Shown here one piece after another: positions 34,414 to 42,574 of a DNA stretch of 64,000 nt (within the stretch, counting starts at the first letter, position 1; the number at the start of each line of letters is the position of its first letter). Both the position numbers and the translations under genes were made by a program. The stretch is from Kribbella sp. CA-293567 (lineage in GTDB: Bacteria; Actinomycetota; Actinomycetes; Propionibacteriales; Kribbellaceae): assembly GCF_027627575.1 (NCBI RefSeq), contig NZ_CP114065.1:868001-932000 (forward strand), given 5' to 3'. The notes under the pieces are model-generated. The model saw only the letters and a list, made by a program, of their open reading frames with translations, did not search any database and was not told where the DNA came from.

Positions 34414-37350
34414 TCAGTCCTGCAACACCGTCCGCGCAAAACTGCTCAACGCCTCCCGATCCGGCTGCTGAGTCTTGGTCATCAAACTCGCCACATGCTT
34501 CTCCACCGTCCGCGGCGAGATATGCAGGCGGGATGCGATGGACTTGTTGCCGATCTTGTCGACCAGGAGCTGCACCACCTCGAACTCCCGGGTGGTGATG
34601 CCCAGCTGGCGGAGGTGCGCGGGGACTTGGTCGGAGCCGGTACGGCGCTGGGAGACGGTGGCGCCGAGCTGGCGCAGCATGCTCCGGCATGCGCTGGCTA
34701 CGGCGGGTACTTCGGCCTCGTGGAAATAGTCCTCCGCCTGCCGCAGCCAGGCGACGGGTTCACCCCAGCCATCAGCCGCCGCAGGCTGAGCAATCAGCCG
34801 CAGCCCGAGATGCCGGGCCATCGGATAAAGCGCCGATGACTCCAGTGCCTGCTCGACCATCGCCGCCGCATCGGCCGCTTTACCATCCTTACCGAGCAAC
34901 ACCGCGTGTGCCAGTTCGACGAACTGTCGATTCCAGCGCATCTTGCTCCCGGCTGTCGCCGAGACCGATTCGTAGTGCGCCCAGCCGTTTCGGCCTGCCA
35001 GCACGCCCAGCAGCAGTCCGAGACCGTTCTTTCCGGCCATATGGTAGGAGGTGGGGTTCTGGGCGTCGTAGGCGAGAGCCTGAGCCATCTCGGACTCCGC
35101 GAGTTCGCGGTTCTCTTCGAGCAGCGCGCAGAACGTCCGGGCCAGTCCGAAGGACAGTGGCAACTCGTGTGATGCACGTTCGCCCCATATGGCCAGCTCG
35201 CCGAGCTTCGTCTCCATCTCGGCGCGCTTGCCCTGATGGCCCGCCAGGACGGCCATTGTCACCACCTCGAACGGCGCGCCGCGGCTCAGTTTGAGACGCT
35301 GGGTGACCTCCAGACAAGCCTCGATGATCTCCGTGGCCCGGGCGTACTCCGATCGCAGAATCGCCTGTAGTCCGAGCGCTCCTTCGATCTCGTAGGCGGT
35401 CGGGATGGCCCCGAACTGCAGAGCCTGTTGCCGCGCATGCTCGAGTTCGGTGACGTCGCCCTCAGCCAGGCAGATGGTACCGGCCTGGTAGAGGTGGGAG
35501 ATAACCCGCTGAAACCCCAGGTCGTTCTCGGTGGCCAGCTGCCGAGCGCGCTGGAAGTACGCGATCGATCGGTCGAGGTCGTGTTCGCGCGACAGGATGC
35601 CGAGAAGCTGGCAGGCATCAACAGCTACCGAGGGGAGGTTGGCGCGCTCGGCCGCGGCCGCTGCTCTGGTGGCCAGGTCGGCGGCTGTCCGCAATCGGCC
35701 CGGGCTGGACTTTGTCAGTTCTAACAAAGCGGCCATGAAGTCGACCGGTGCTAGGTCGGCGTCGGTCGGTTGGTTGCCGAGTAGGGACCGGGCCATCGCC
35801 AAATGGACCGGGGCTGCCGACCACCTCCCGGCTGTGTGTTCGAGGCCGGCGAGCTTCACGTACAAAGCGGCCACCTTGCGGTGGTCGAGTCTGAGGCTGT
35901 CCAGTTGATCGATCGCTTCGGCTGTGGCAGCTGGATGGTCGAACTGGCCGGTCTCGCCGGCCGCATGCAGCAGATCGCCAAGAACATCGGCGCGATAGTC
36001 GATATCGGGATCGTGGGCAAGAAGCGTATTGGCCCGGTCCAGCAGATGAACGGCCGAGGCCATCGATCCGTCCTCGAAGGATCGCTGTCCTGCCTTGGCG
36101 AACAGCCGTGCGGCCTTGGCCGCCTCGCCGCCACTTTCCGCGAGTTCCGCTGCGATCGGACACCACTCTCCGGGCAGTCCGGGGTGCAATTCTTCGATGG
36201 CGTTCGCGCAGCGTAGCGCCAGCGCCGAGCGCTCGGGCGGCGTCAGTCCGGCTAACAAAGCCTCGGCCGTCAACGGGTGCCGGAAGGCGTACCAGTCGGG
36301 GACGGGCTCGTCCGGTCCGACCAGTTGTGCGGTCAGCCCCGCTCGCAAGGTGGCCAGCAGCAACCGTTCGTCGACGTTGCTGGCCCGCCGAACCACACTG
36401 AGGGGAAACCGGTGGCCGATCACTGCCGCCAGTAGCAGTAGCTCCCTGGATTGGGGGCTGAGACGGTCCGTTCGGCTGTTGATACTGCGCACGACGGCCG
36501 CCGGGACTGTAGTACGGAGGTCTTCGACCACCTGAACGGTGCCATCGGCACCGGCCAGCAGTTGACCGGTCCGGTCGGCCTCCTGGAGAAGTTCCTCGAC
36601 AATGAAGGGAACGCCGGCACTGTCGGTCCACAGCCGCTCGGCCAATTGGTCCGGCACTCCGGTGATGCCAACTTCCAGACACCCCGCAGCGAGTTCGCGA
36701 ACCTGCTGCCGGTCGAGCGGCTGCAGTTCCAGCAACCGTGCTGTACCGCGCTGGTCAGCTAGTCTGGCAAGGTCGAGCGCGGATCCCTGGTCCGGGCGCA
36801 AAGTGGCTACCAAAGCCACCGGCTGGTCCTCGAGATTGTCGAGCAGGTATTCGATCACGGCGAGGGTTTCCGGATCCGAGCCATGGAGATCCTCCAGCAG
36901 CAGCAGTACGCCCCGATCGCTTGCTATCAGGGTCAACAGCCGCAGGATCGCTTCGCCCAGGATGACCGCGGAGATCCCCGCGTCATGCCCGCTGCCGTTA
37001 CCGTCGTTGTGGTCGTCCCATTCCGGTATCAGCCGACCAAGTACCTGACGGTAGGGACCGAGAGACTCCGGATCGGGCATCTCCCGGCGGCGGATCAACG
37101 CCAAGAAGGCCTCACTGAAGGGCCGGAAGGCAACCATCGTGCCCATCGTTCCGACCCGGCCGCGGAGCGTCGCCATCCCGTGTCGCAGCGCGTTCGACGT
37201 GGCCACGGTACCGAGCCTGCTTTTGCCGATCCCGGGTTCGCCGATCAGAAATACAGCGTGCCCTCGGCCTTCGCGTGCTTCAGTCAGCAGCCGGTTGAGG
37301 TATTCGATTTCCTCGTCTCTGCCGACCACTTGGGGCGCATGGGTCTGCAT
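34414..37350 (-). CDS. Large LuxR/LAL-family regulator with AAA ATPase domain
   Basis: A 978-residue LAL regulator. The N-terminal ATPase has a Walker A at about 36-45 (IGEPGIGKSRLG) and a hydrophobic Walker B with Asp in GVLLLLEDLHGSD. A long TPR-like helical middle follows (EELHPGLPGEWCPIAAELAE, ARLFAKAGQRSFEDG), and a C-terminal LuxR HTH (LGITTREFEVVQLLVDKIGN, SIASRLHISPRTVEKHVASL). It lies downstream of and codirectional with lanM and the three precursor genes, separated by a 126-bp gap with a 13-bp inverted repeat. It is the natural candidate activator of that locus. Confidence 0.94.
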   Translation of the reverse strand: MQTHAPQVVGRDEEIEYLNRLLTEAREGRGHAVFLIGEPGIGKSRLGTVATSNALRHGMATLRGRVGTMGTMVAFRPFSEAFLALIRRREMPDPESLGPYRQVLGRLIPEWDDHNDGNGSGHDAGISAVILGEAILRLLTLIASDRGVLLLLEDLHGSDPETLAVIEYLLDNLEDQPVALVATLRPDQGSALDLARLADQRGTARLLELQPLDRQQVRELAAGCLEVGITGVPDQLAERLWTDSAGVPFIVEELLQEADRTGQLLAGADGTVQVVEDLRTTVPAAVVRSINSRTDRLSPQSRELLLLAAVIGHRFPLSVVRRASNVDERLLLATLRAGLTAQLVGPDEPVPDWYAFRHPLTAEALLAGLTPPERSALALRCANAIEELHPGLPGEWCPIAAELAESGGEAAKAARLFAKAGQRSFEDGSMASAVHLLDRANTLLAHDPDIDYRADVLGDLLHAAGETGQFDHPAATAEAIDQLDSLRLDHRKVAALYVKLAGLEHTAGRWSAAPVHLAMARSLLGNQPTDADLAPVDFMAALLELTKSSPGRLRTAADLATRAAAAAERANLPSVAVDACQLLGILSREHDLDRSIAYFQRARQLATENDLGFQRVISHLYQAGTICLAEGDVTELEHARQQALQFGAIPTAYEIEGALGLQAILRSEYARATEIIEACLEVTQRLKLSRGAPFEVVTMAVLAGHQGKRAEMETKLGELAIWGERASHELPLSFGLARTFCALLEENRELAESEMAQALAYDAQNPTSYHMAGKNGLGLLLGVLAGRNGWAHYESVSATAGSKMRWNRQFVELAHAVLLGKDGKAADAAAMVEQALESSALYPMARHLGLRLIAQPAAADGWGEPVAWLRQAEDYFHEAEVPAVASACRSMLRQLGATVSQRRTGSDQVPAHLRQLGITTREFEVVQLLVDKIGNKSIASRLHISPRTVEKHVASLMTKTQQPDREALSSFARTVLQD

Positions 37351-37404
37351 GCCTGCAAACTCTAAGCCAAGCTCGGCGTGTCAGCAGAAGATTCGGCCGG
37401 TCGG

Positions 37405-37453
37405 CGCCGAACTGGACGAGATATTCAAACGTTCGCTGTGGTCCAGTTCGGCG
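37405..37453. repeat. 13-bp perfect inverted repeat between precursor genes and LAL gene
   Basis: CGCCGAACTGGAC (37405-37417) and GTCCAGTTCGGCG (37441-37453) are exact reverse complements around a 23-nt AT-richer loop. It begins 24 bp past the stop of the last precursor gene and ends 55 bp before the LAL start. It could be a terminator or attenuator that lowers regulator expression relative to the peptides, or a dyad operator for the LAL protein. Confidence 0.75.
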
Positions 37454-37476
37454 TCTCGATTACCGCGAGGTGTGAT

Positions 37477-37677
37477 CTACTTACTGATGGTGTGTAATGT
37501 CCCGGGATCGCAGGTGTCGGTGACAACCACAGCAATCACGCTGGCTGCACCGACCAAGGCGAACGCCCGGGAGCCGATCAGGCTGCGCGTCAGCAGGGTG
37601 ATCGGGCCGATCGGGTCGGCGTGCTTCTTGGTGAGGTCGGCAGGCCGCTCCTCCGGCCGGCTCTGCTGGGCGGTCAT
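37477..37677 (-). CDS. Putative lanthipeptide precursor LanA1 (one Cys)
   Basis: A 66-residue peptide, third of three coupled small genes after lanM. Acidic/basic leader-like region 1-30 with D21-P-I-G-P-I-T27, then hydrophobic A40-L-V-G43-A-A-S46-V-I-A49 and the C-terminal stretch TDTCDPGTLHTISK. The single Cys56 and Thr/Ser at 46, 53, 55, 60, 63 and 65 permit at most one (methyl)lanthionine ring plus further dehydrations. ATG overlaps the previous stop (ATGA) and lacks a Shine-Dalgarno, so translation depends on coupling. No known lantibiotic family is recognised. Confidence 0.75.
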   Translation of the reverse strand: MTAQQSRPEERPADLTKKHADPIGPITLLTRSLIGSRAFALVGAASVIAVVVTDTCDPGTLHTISK

Positions 37678-37889
37678 CGGGGGGCGACGCTGATCGTGTG
37701 CAGAGTCCCGGTCTCGGGGCCTCCGATTGCGTTGACACCGAAAGCGATCATGCTGGCGGTTCCGACCAAGGCGTAGGCCCGGGCACCGATCAGGTTTCGC
37801 TTGGGCATGGAGACCGGACCGATCGGATCGATCTGCTCCCCGGTGGGATCGGCGGACTGAGCTTCCGAGGACGGGTTCTGGGCGGTCAT
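37674..37889 (-). CDS. Putative lanthipeptide precursor LanA2 (no Cys)
   Basis: A 71-residue peptide, middle of the three. It aligns without gaps with its neighbours through residue 49: MTAQ start, D21-P-I-G-P-V, R31, R37, A40-L-V-G43, S46, A49. The C-terminus GGPETGTLHTISVAPR shares GTLHTIS with LanA1. It has no cysteine at all, so it cannot form a lanthionine within itself; only dehydration or cross-linking to another chain would be possible. ATG at 37889 is chosen by the shared MT-x-Q start; an in-frame start at 37919 would overlap LanA3 more and is rejected. Confidence 0.72.
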   Translation of the reverse strand: MTAQNPSSEAQSADPTGEQIDPIGPVSMPKRNLIGARAYALVGTASMIAFGVNAIGGPETGTLHTISVAPR

Positions 37890-38101
37890 GCGGTCACCGG
37901 CGCACTGATCGAGGAGCAAATGGTCACCGAGTCGCTGACTGCCAGCACGCTGGCGGCGAGCAGACTGGTGGAGCCGACGAGTGCCAAGGCCCGGCGGTCG
38001 GCCCGGCTTCTCTCAGGCATGGTGATCGGACCGATCGGATCGGTCTGGCCCTGATCGGCCGGGCTCGGTTCGAGCTCGTCGTGCGAGTTCTGGGTGGTCA
38101 T
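37886..38101 (-). CDS. Putative lanthipeptide precursor LanA3 (one Cys)
   Basis: A 71-residue peptide, first of the three, 51 bp after the lanM stop and the only one with its own Shine-Dalgarno (AGGGGA, 5 bases from the ATG). It carries the shared D21-P-I-G-P-I-T27 and A40-L-V-G43 blocks, then a Ser/Thr-rich end AVSDSVTICSSISAPVTA with one Cys62 flanked by many dehydratable residues. Its stop overlaps the LanA2 start (ATGA). The hydrophobic stretch 38-55 could span or lie on a membrane. Confidence 0.75.
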   Translation of the reverse strand: MTTQNSHDELEPSPADQGQTDPIGPITMPERSRADRRALALVGSTSLLAASVLAVSDSVTICSSISAPVTA

Positions 38102-38152
38102 TTCTTTCCCCTGTCGATTCGTTGCGGCCGGTGGTCCGCACTGTGATGGGTG

Positions 38153-41056
38153 CTAGGCCCCGGTAATAGGTTCGAGCAGTAGGATCGACGGGACGCGCCT
38201 GGTGAAGCCGAGGCGTAACAAGCCGTAGCCAATGCCGGCCAGACCTGTCAGCAGACCTGGCGAGCTCACCCCCCGTGGCGTACCGCACTGCGGTCCGTAC
38301 TGCTGTACTGCCGCGAGCACCAGCCCAGCCCGACGGCGCCGGACTGCCTCAATGGCTGGGTGATCGCGTTCGTCAAGCCACAGCAGTGGCTCGACTGCGC
38401 CGAGCTCGCCGTGACACAGACTCATGTCGGCGAGCACCGGACGTTCACTGGTGGACTTGAGGTAGGGCTCAATATCCGTAGGCGCGCCGGCGCGGAGCCG
38501 GGCCAAGGTGCTGCCGGCACCGCCGGAACACCAACCAGGATTGGCGACCCCGCTGTGCTGGCCCAGATCGGCCGCCGCCAACGCGGCATCCCTGTACTTG
38601 TCGCCGGGTACGCCGTACTGGCCGAGTGACCACGCGATGCCCTGATAGCCACGGGCAAACCCGTCGAGGGGCTCGGCTCCTTCGCGGCGTACGCCGCGAT
38701 CGACTATCTCCACCAGTTCGTCGGCGTAACGAGCGGCCAGCGCTGCTGCCAGCGGGTGGTGCTGGATTGCCTGCATGGCCGCGAGGCCACCAGCCGCCCC
38801 TTCGGAGTAGCTGGGGAACAGGTCGGCTTCTCTGACGAGTCCAGTGGTGATCTCCAACGACGTGGCGAGCCAATCACCAAGCTCTTGCTCATTCAGCAAC
38901 GACTGAAGCCGATGCAAGCCATAGCTGATCCCGCCCATGCCGTAGAGGCCGGGGCCGACCGTTTGCGCGGCCTCCTTGTGGGTGATCAAGGTGTCGAGCA
39001 GCCGGGGCAGTGGACGGATCGCATCTTTGGCGAGCTCGGTGTACTTGCTTGCTCCAGTCAGTGCGCCGATCTGAGCCAGGAAAAGGGCGACGCCGGTATA
39101 GCCGTTCGTCAGGCCGGCTCCCATCGGCATCACCAGCCAGTGGTGGTCGTCCAGCAGGTCGAGCCCCAGCCAGTTCGCCCAGCCGTCCGCGCCGTCCTCC
39201 GCTCGCGCCATGATCTCGTCGGCGATGTTCGTGGCAGCGGCGAGTAACTGCTCGGGGTCGGCCTCGGCGGTCTCCAGGCTGCTACGGATCGTGCTGCAGG
39301 CATGCACGATCGGTTCGGGACGAGTCGCCAGCGTCGCTGAGATGAGCCACTGCTGGCGATGGAGATCGACCTCGCTGAGCTTCTCGACCTTGGTCTCGAC
39401 CGCGGCAAGACCCGTGTGCGCGAAAAACTTCGCCACCCGGGTGCCATCTGAAGCCCAGGCATCCAGGCTGTTCGGCCGGGCCGAGAACAATGGAATGTCC
39501 CCCGCCCAGAGGTCGGAGAGCTCGGCCGGTACCAACCGGCGCAACGTGGGATCGGCCTCCCAGAGCATGTCCAGCAACTGGCTGCGGCCGGCCGAGTCGC
39601 GCAGGGCGTCGGGGTGGGTCGACTCGTCGAGCAGGCTCGCATATGCCTGGGTTGCGCGCGGGACGTACCGCATCTCGTCGTCGTAGAAGTCGGTCAGCAG
39701 GCCGTCAGGGCCGAGCAGTTCGCTCCGGTTCCAGGCAATCGCCTCATACGCGGCGCGGAACCCTGCCAGCAGAGCGAGATCGTGCTCGCGAGGCTCCATC
39801 GCGGCACCGTCGAGATGCGGACGGTTCTGGCTGGCCCGCGTCCTGTGCGGTCGGCGTACCAGGTGCATGGTGTCGAGCCCCGCGTCGTCCCAGTCGATCG
39901 AGTTGTTCGGTGACAGTTCGCCCGAGTCGCCGCCCAGTCCGGAGATGTCGACGACACCGTGCTCACCCGTCATCAGCAGGGGGAGCAGGGCGGTCCGATA
40001 GACGGACCTGTGGAGGGCCGCGTACGCCGGGTCCTCGCTGGGCAAACCAGAGAGCGACTGACTGGGGTGGAAGAGAGTCTCGACGTCAACCAGAACCGGC
40101 TGGTCGCCATGGGCGATCAGGTTCTCGTGATGCATGTCCGTGCCGTCGAGAACGTATAGCAGTGCGAGCAGAGCCCCTTGCCGGTGGTAGAAGCGGCGTA
40201 CCTCGGCGAGGTCGGTACACGACGTGTGCCGGATGAACTCGAGCCATCCGTAGCCCGGCTTACGTAGCACTCGGACGGTCTGGAGACCGATGCCGGACTT
40301 GTCGTTCATCCAAGCGACCAGGTCGTTGAAATGCTGGTGGAGGTCGAGCGGGCGCGGTTTGTAGACGACTTGCTGGCCGTCGGTGAAAGTCAGCATCGCG
40401 GTGGCTCGGCCGCCGCGGTGGGGGTCGCCGCTGGTTTCGATGGAGACGAGCGGGCCGGGGTCGGTTCCTGCCAGCAACTCGGTGACTATCTGCTCGCGGT
40501 CCTCGGCGAGGCGGGCCAGTAGTTCGAGGTGTCCCTCGACAGCCTGTCGGCACGCCTCGCCCAGGACCCGGGCCAGCACCGGGTATGCGGCCAGGAACTC
40601 CGCCAGCTCGCTCCCTCCTTCGAGCCGGTGGGTGAAGTCGAGAAAACGTTCGGCCGGGGTTTCGCCGGCCAGTTCGCCGCGGTCGCGAGCCCGGGCGAGT
40701 TCCAGTACCAAGGTGCGTGAGGCCAGGCGTACCAGGCGGAGGCCCAGGCGGTGCAGGAACTGGTCGGTCAGTACGCCGGTCTGTCCCGCGGTGGCCAGGT
40801 CCTGCCGGGCGGTGGCCAGCAGTGGTTCGAGGCACCGGACGAGTGCTTGCTGCCAGTCACCGGTGACTGGTGGCGGAGTGACGGCGGTGGCTGTGCTGCG
40901 TTCTACGTACTCCGCCCAGGCCGGCATCGGCCGGCCCTGCTCGTGCGGGCCCATCCCGGCGGACCACCAAGCGTTTGAGTGGTCCAGTCGGGCGGTCCCG
41001 GTGGCTGCGGAGTTGAGCACGCGCTCAGGGTGCCACTCGGACCTGGGTGCTGCCAT
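38153..41056 (-). CDS. Type II lanthipeptide synthetase LanM
   Basis: A 967-residue LanM. The N-terminal kinase-like dehydratase contains Lys233 (VYKPRPLDLH), D307-M-H-H-E-N312 and VDVETLFHP (Asp324, Glu326), the residues needed to phosphorylate and eliminate Ser/Thr. The C-terminal LanC-like cyclase has the zinc ligands Cys843 (GWCSGGAG) and Cys881-His882 (SLCHGEL) plus GxxGxxxGL-type repeats GYTGVALFL and LLTGLAGIGYGLLRLG. Both activities therefore look intact. It heads the unit lanM-lanA3-lanA2-lanA1. No LanT exporter, leader protease or immunity gene is adjacent. Confidence 0.94.
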   Translation of the reverse strand: MAAPRSEWHPERVLNSAATGTARLDHSNAWWSAGMGPHEQGRPMPAWAEYVERSTATAVTPPPVTGDWQQALVRCLEPLLATARQDLATAGQTGVLTDQFLHRLGLRLVRLASRTLVLELARARDRGELAGETPAERFLDFTHRLEGGSELAEFLAAYPVLARVLGEACRQAVEGHLELLARLAEDREQIVTELLAGTDPGPLVSIETSGDPHRGGRATAMLTFTDGQQVVYKPRPLDLHQHFNDLVAWMNDKSGIGLQTVRVLRKPGYGWLEFIRHTSCTDLAEVRRFYHRQGALLALLYVLDGTDMHHENLIAHGDQPVLVDVETLFHPSQSLSGLPSEDPAYAALHRSVYRTALLPLLMTGEHGVVDISGLGGDSGELSPNNSIDWDDAGLDTMHLVRRPHRTRASQNRPHLDGAAMEPREHDLALLAGFRAAYEAIAWNRSELLGPDGLLTDFYDDEMRYVPRATQAYASLLDESTHPDALRDSAGRSQLLDMLWEADPTLRRLVPAELSDLWAGDIPLFSARPNSLDAWASDGTRVAKFFAHTGLAAVETKVEKLSEVDLHRQQWLISATLATRPEPIVHACSTIRSSLETAEADPEQLLAAATNIADEIMARAEDGADGWANWLGLDLLDDHHWLVMPMGAGLTNGYTGVALFLAQIGALTGASKYTELAKDAIRPLPRLLDTLITHKEAAQTVGPGLYGMGGISYGLHRLQSLLNEQELGDWLATSLEITTGLVREADLFPSYSEGAAGGLAAMQAIQHHPLAAALAARYADELVEIVDRGVRREGAEPLDGFARGYQGIAWSLGQYGVPGDKYRDAALAAADLGQHSGVANPGWCSGGAGSTLARLRAGAPTDIEPYLKSTSERPVLADMSLCHGELGAVEPLLWLDERDHPAIEAVRRRRAGLVLAAVQQYGPQCGTPRGVSSPGLLTGLAGIGYGLLRLGFTRRVPSILLLEPITGA

Positions 41057-41177
41057 GGGTATGGAGCCCCCATATTCCTTCCACGATCGTTTGATTACCT
41101 ACGGGCAGGTACTGAAAGCCGTGCTGTACCGCGGGATGACGACTGGGGGTAGACCACCCCGCGGTCCAGCATCGCCC

Positions 41178-41213
41178 GTGCCGGACGACCTCTGGTGGAA
41201 GGTTGTTCGGCAC
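41178..41213. repeat. Hairpin upstream of lanM
   Basis: Positions 41178-41190 pair with 41201-41213 (11 of 13 pairs Watson-Crick, the other two wobble-capable in RNA) around a 10-nt loop, 122 bp upstream of the lanM ATG. The whole 349-bp stretch 41057-41405 between lanM and the luciferase-like gene holds no convincing gene; it contains this hairpin and the perfect repeat at 41352-41374. A role as leader structure or divergent control region is possible. Confidence 0.5.
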
Positions 41214-41351
41214 AGGAATCCAGCTTGCCGGTAGCTCCGGAACTCCCGACGCCGAGAACGATGCAGGACTACCTGACTGGACAGCAAGGGCTCCGGCTAC
41301 CCATTTTCCGGCGCCCGCCGAGGCCGGGAGCCTGGGTGCCGGCCGAGCAGA

Positions 41352-41374
41352 ACATGGGGGCTGAGCCCCCATGT
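41352..41374. promoter_or_regulatory. Perfect 10-3-10 inverted repeat between lanM and monooxygenase genes
   Basis: ACATGGGGGC-TGA-GCCCCCATGT. The half-site GAGCCCCCAT (41363-41372) recurs at 41064-41073, just in front of the lanM start codon, so the same decamer flanks both divergent genes. This suggests a shared DNA-binding protein, possibly the LAL regulator. It ends 31 bp before the GTG of the monooxygenase gene. Confidence 0.55.
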
Positions 41375-41405
41375 GCAATCCGGCCCGGGCTGCGACGGTG
41401 GGCGG

Positions 41406-42485
41406 GTGTACAGCCAAGCCGCTCCCGGACTCCCGGTCTCAGCTCACTCGGTGCTCGACGTGGTGCCGCAGCTGCCGGGACAGTCCGCCGCGGCCGCCCT
41501 CCGGGAGACCGTCGAGGTGGCCCAGGCGGCCGACGACCTGGGTTACCGGCGGTTTTGGGTTGCCGAGCAGCATGGCGTCCGGGGGGCCGGGGGCGCAAGC
41601 CCTGCAGTTCTGGCCGCAGTACTCGCCGCCAGGACCGACCGGATCCGTTTGGGGTCGGGCAGTGTGCAGCTGACGAATCACCGGCCGCTGGTGGTCGCAG
41701 AGCAGTTCGCGGCGTTGGCGGCGGCGTACCCGAGCCGGATTGACCTCGGTGTCGGCAGGGCGCCGGCGGTTCCACCCAGTACTGCGGCTGCGCTCGGCGT
41801 GAACGACAAGGGCTGGGACAGCTTCCCACAGCGGCTGGACGAGCTGTGCCGCTTCCTGCGCGATGGACTGCCTGGCCGCGCGCCAGTGGGCGACGTACGA
41901 CTCGCGTTGGCCGGGCTGCCGCCACCTGTCTTCGTGATGACCGACAACCCGACGGGCGCGCAGGTGGCCGCAGTACGCGGGCTGCCGCTCTTCCTGACTC
42001 ATCACAGCACGCCTGCGTGCACGTTGGCATCAGTGGCGGCGTACCGGGACAGCTTCGAGTCCACCGGACCGACAGGCAAGCCGTACGTCGGTGTGACGGT
42101 GGGCGTGGTCGCTGCTGAGACGGAGGACGAGGCAGTAGCTCGACTGGCGGAGTACGTGCGCCTCAAGTCGCGCATCAAGGCTGCGGCCAACAGAGCCACG
42201 CCAGCTGAACTCATGGAGTTGCTGGACCCGCCACTGACCAGTCGCGAGCGGCTCAAGGCCGAGCGGCTGCTGGACGAGCCCGGGTACGTCGTGGGCACCC
42301 GATCCGGAGTGGCGGCAGGCCTGGCGTCTCTGGCCGCCAGTACTGGAGCAGACGAGGTCATGCTCGTCCCGCTGGCCTTCGATGGACTAGTCCGGTCAGC
42401 CATCCTTCGCACCACGGCAGCCGGCCTCACCCGCGCCATCCGCAGCATCCCGCGCCACGCCCCGCACTTCGTCGCCACCGCCTGA
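41406..42485 (+). CDS. Luciferase-like flavin-dependent monooxygenase
   Basis: About 359 residues of the bacterial luciferase-like TIM barrel, MsnO8-like subgroup. Recognisable are SVLDVVPQLPGQSAAAALRETVEVAQAADDLGYRRFWVAEQHGV (parts), LGSGSVQLTNHRPLVVAEQF and RIDLGVGRAP. The start is uncertain: GTG at 41406 is used, and an ATG 11 codons upstream falls inside the inverted repeat. Flavin-dependent members oxidise aldehydes, alkanes or secondary metabolites; its divergent position beside lanM raises the possibility of a tailoring role, but it may be unrelated. Confidence 0.85.
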   Translation: MYSQAAPGLPVSAHSVLDVVPQLPGQSAAAALRETVEVAQAADDLGYRRFWVAEQHGVRGAGGASPAVLAAVLAARTDRIRLGSGSVQLTNHRPLVVAEQFAALAAAYPSRIDLGVGRAPAVPPSTAAALGVNDKGWDSFPQRLDELCRFLRDGLPGRAPVGDVRLALAGLPPPVFVMTDNPTGAQVAAVRGLPLFLTHHSTPACTLASVAAYRDSFESTGPTGKPYVGVTVGVVAAETEDEAVARLAEYVRLKSRIKAAANRATPAELMELLDPPLTSRERLKAERLLDEPGYVVGTRSGVAAGLASLAASTGADEVMLVPLAFDGLVRSAILRTTAAGLTRAIRSIPRHAPHFVATA

Positions 42486-42546
42486 GGCCAACACCTCACA
42501 CCAGCACCACGGCCAGCGCCAGCGACCACAGCCGCGGCCTAGAGTA

Positions 42547-42573
42547 GGTACGCCGACTAGCGAAAGGCGTACC
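42547..42573 (+). repeat. 8-bp inverted repeat covering the ribosome-binding region of the aldehyde dehydrogenase gene
   Basis: GGTACGCC (42547-42554) and GGCGTACC (42566-42573) are perfect reverse complements around an 11-nt loop containing GAAA, ending one base before the ATG at 42575. In RNA this hairpin would hide the only purine-rich ribosome-binding sequence; in DNA it could be an operator. Confidence 0.55.
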
Positions 42574-42574
42574 G

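Noticed and set aside
37674..37919. A longer LanA2 beginning MLLDQC and containing a Cys
   Set aside because: The three peptides share the MT-x-Q start with identical spacing, and the ATGA overlap at 37886-37889 fits coupling; the Cys would lie before the leader.
41195..41743. Small frames between lanM and the monooxygenase considered as a fourth precursor
   Set aside because: None shows the MT-x-Q start, the DPIGP motif or a plausible ribosome-binding site.
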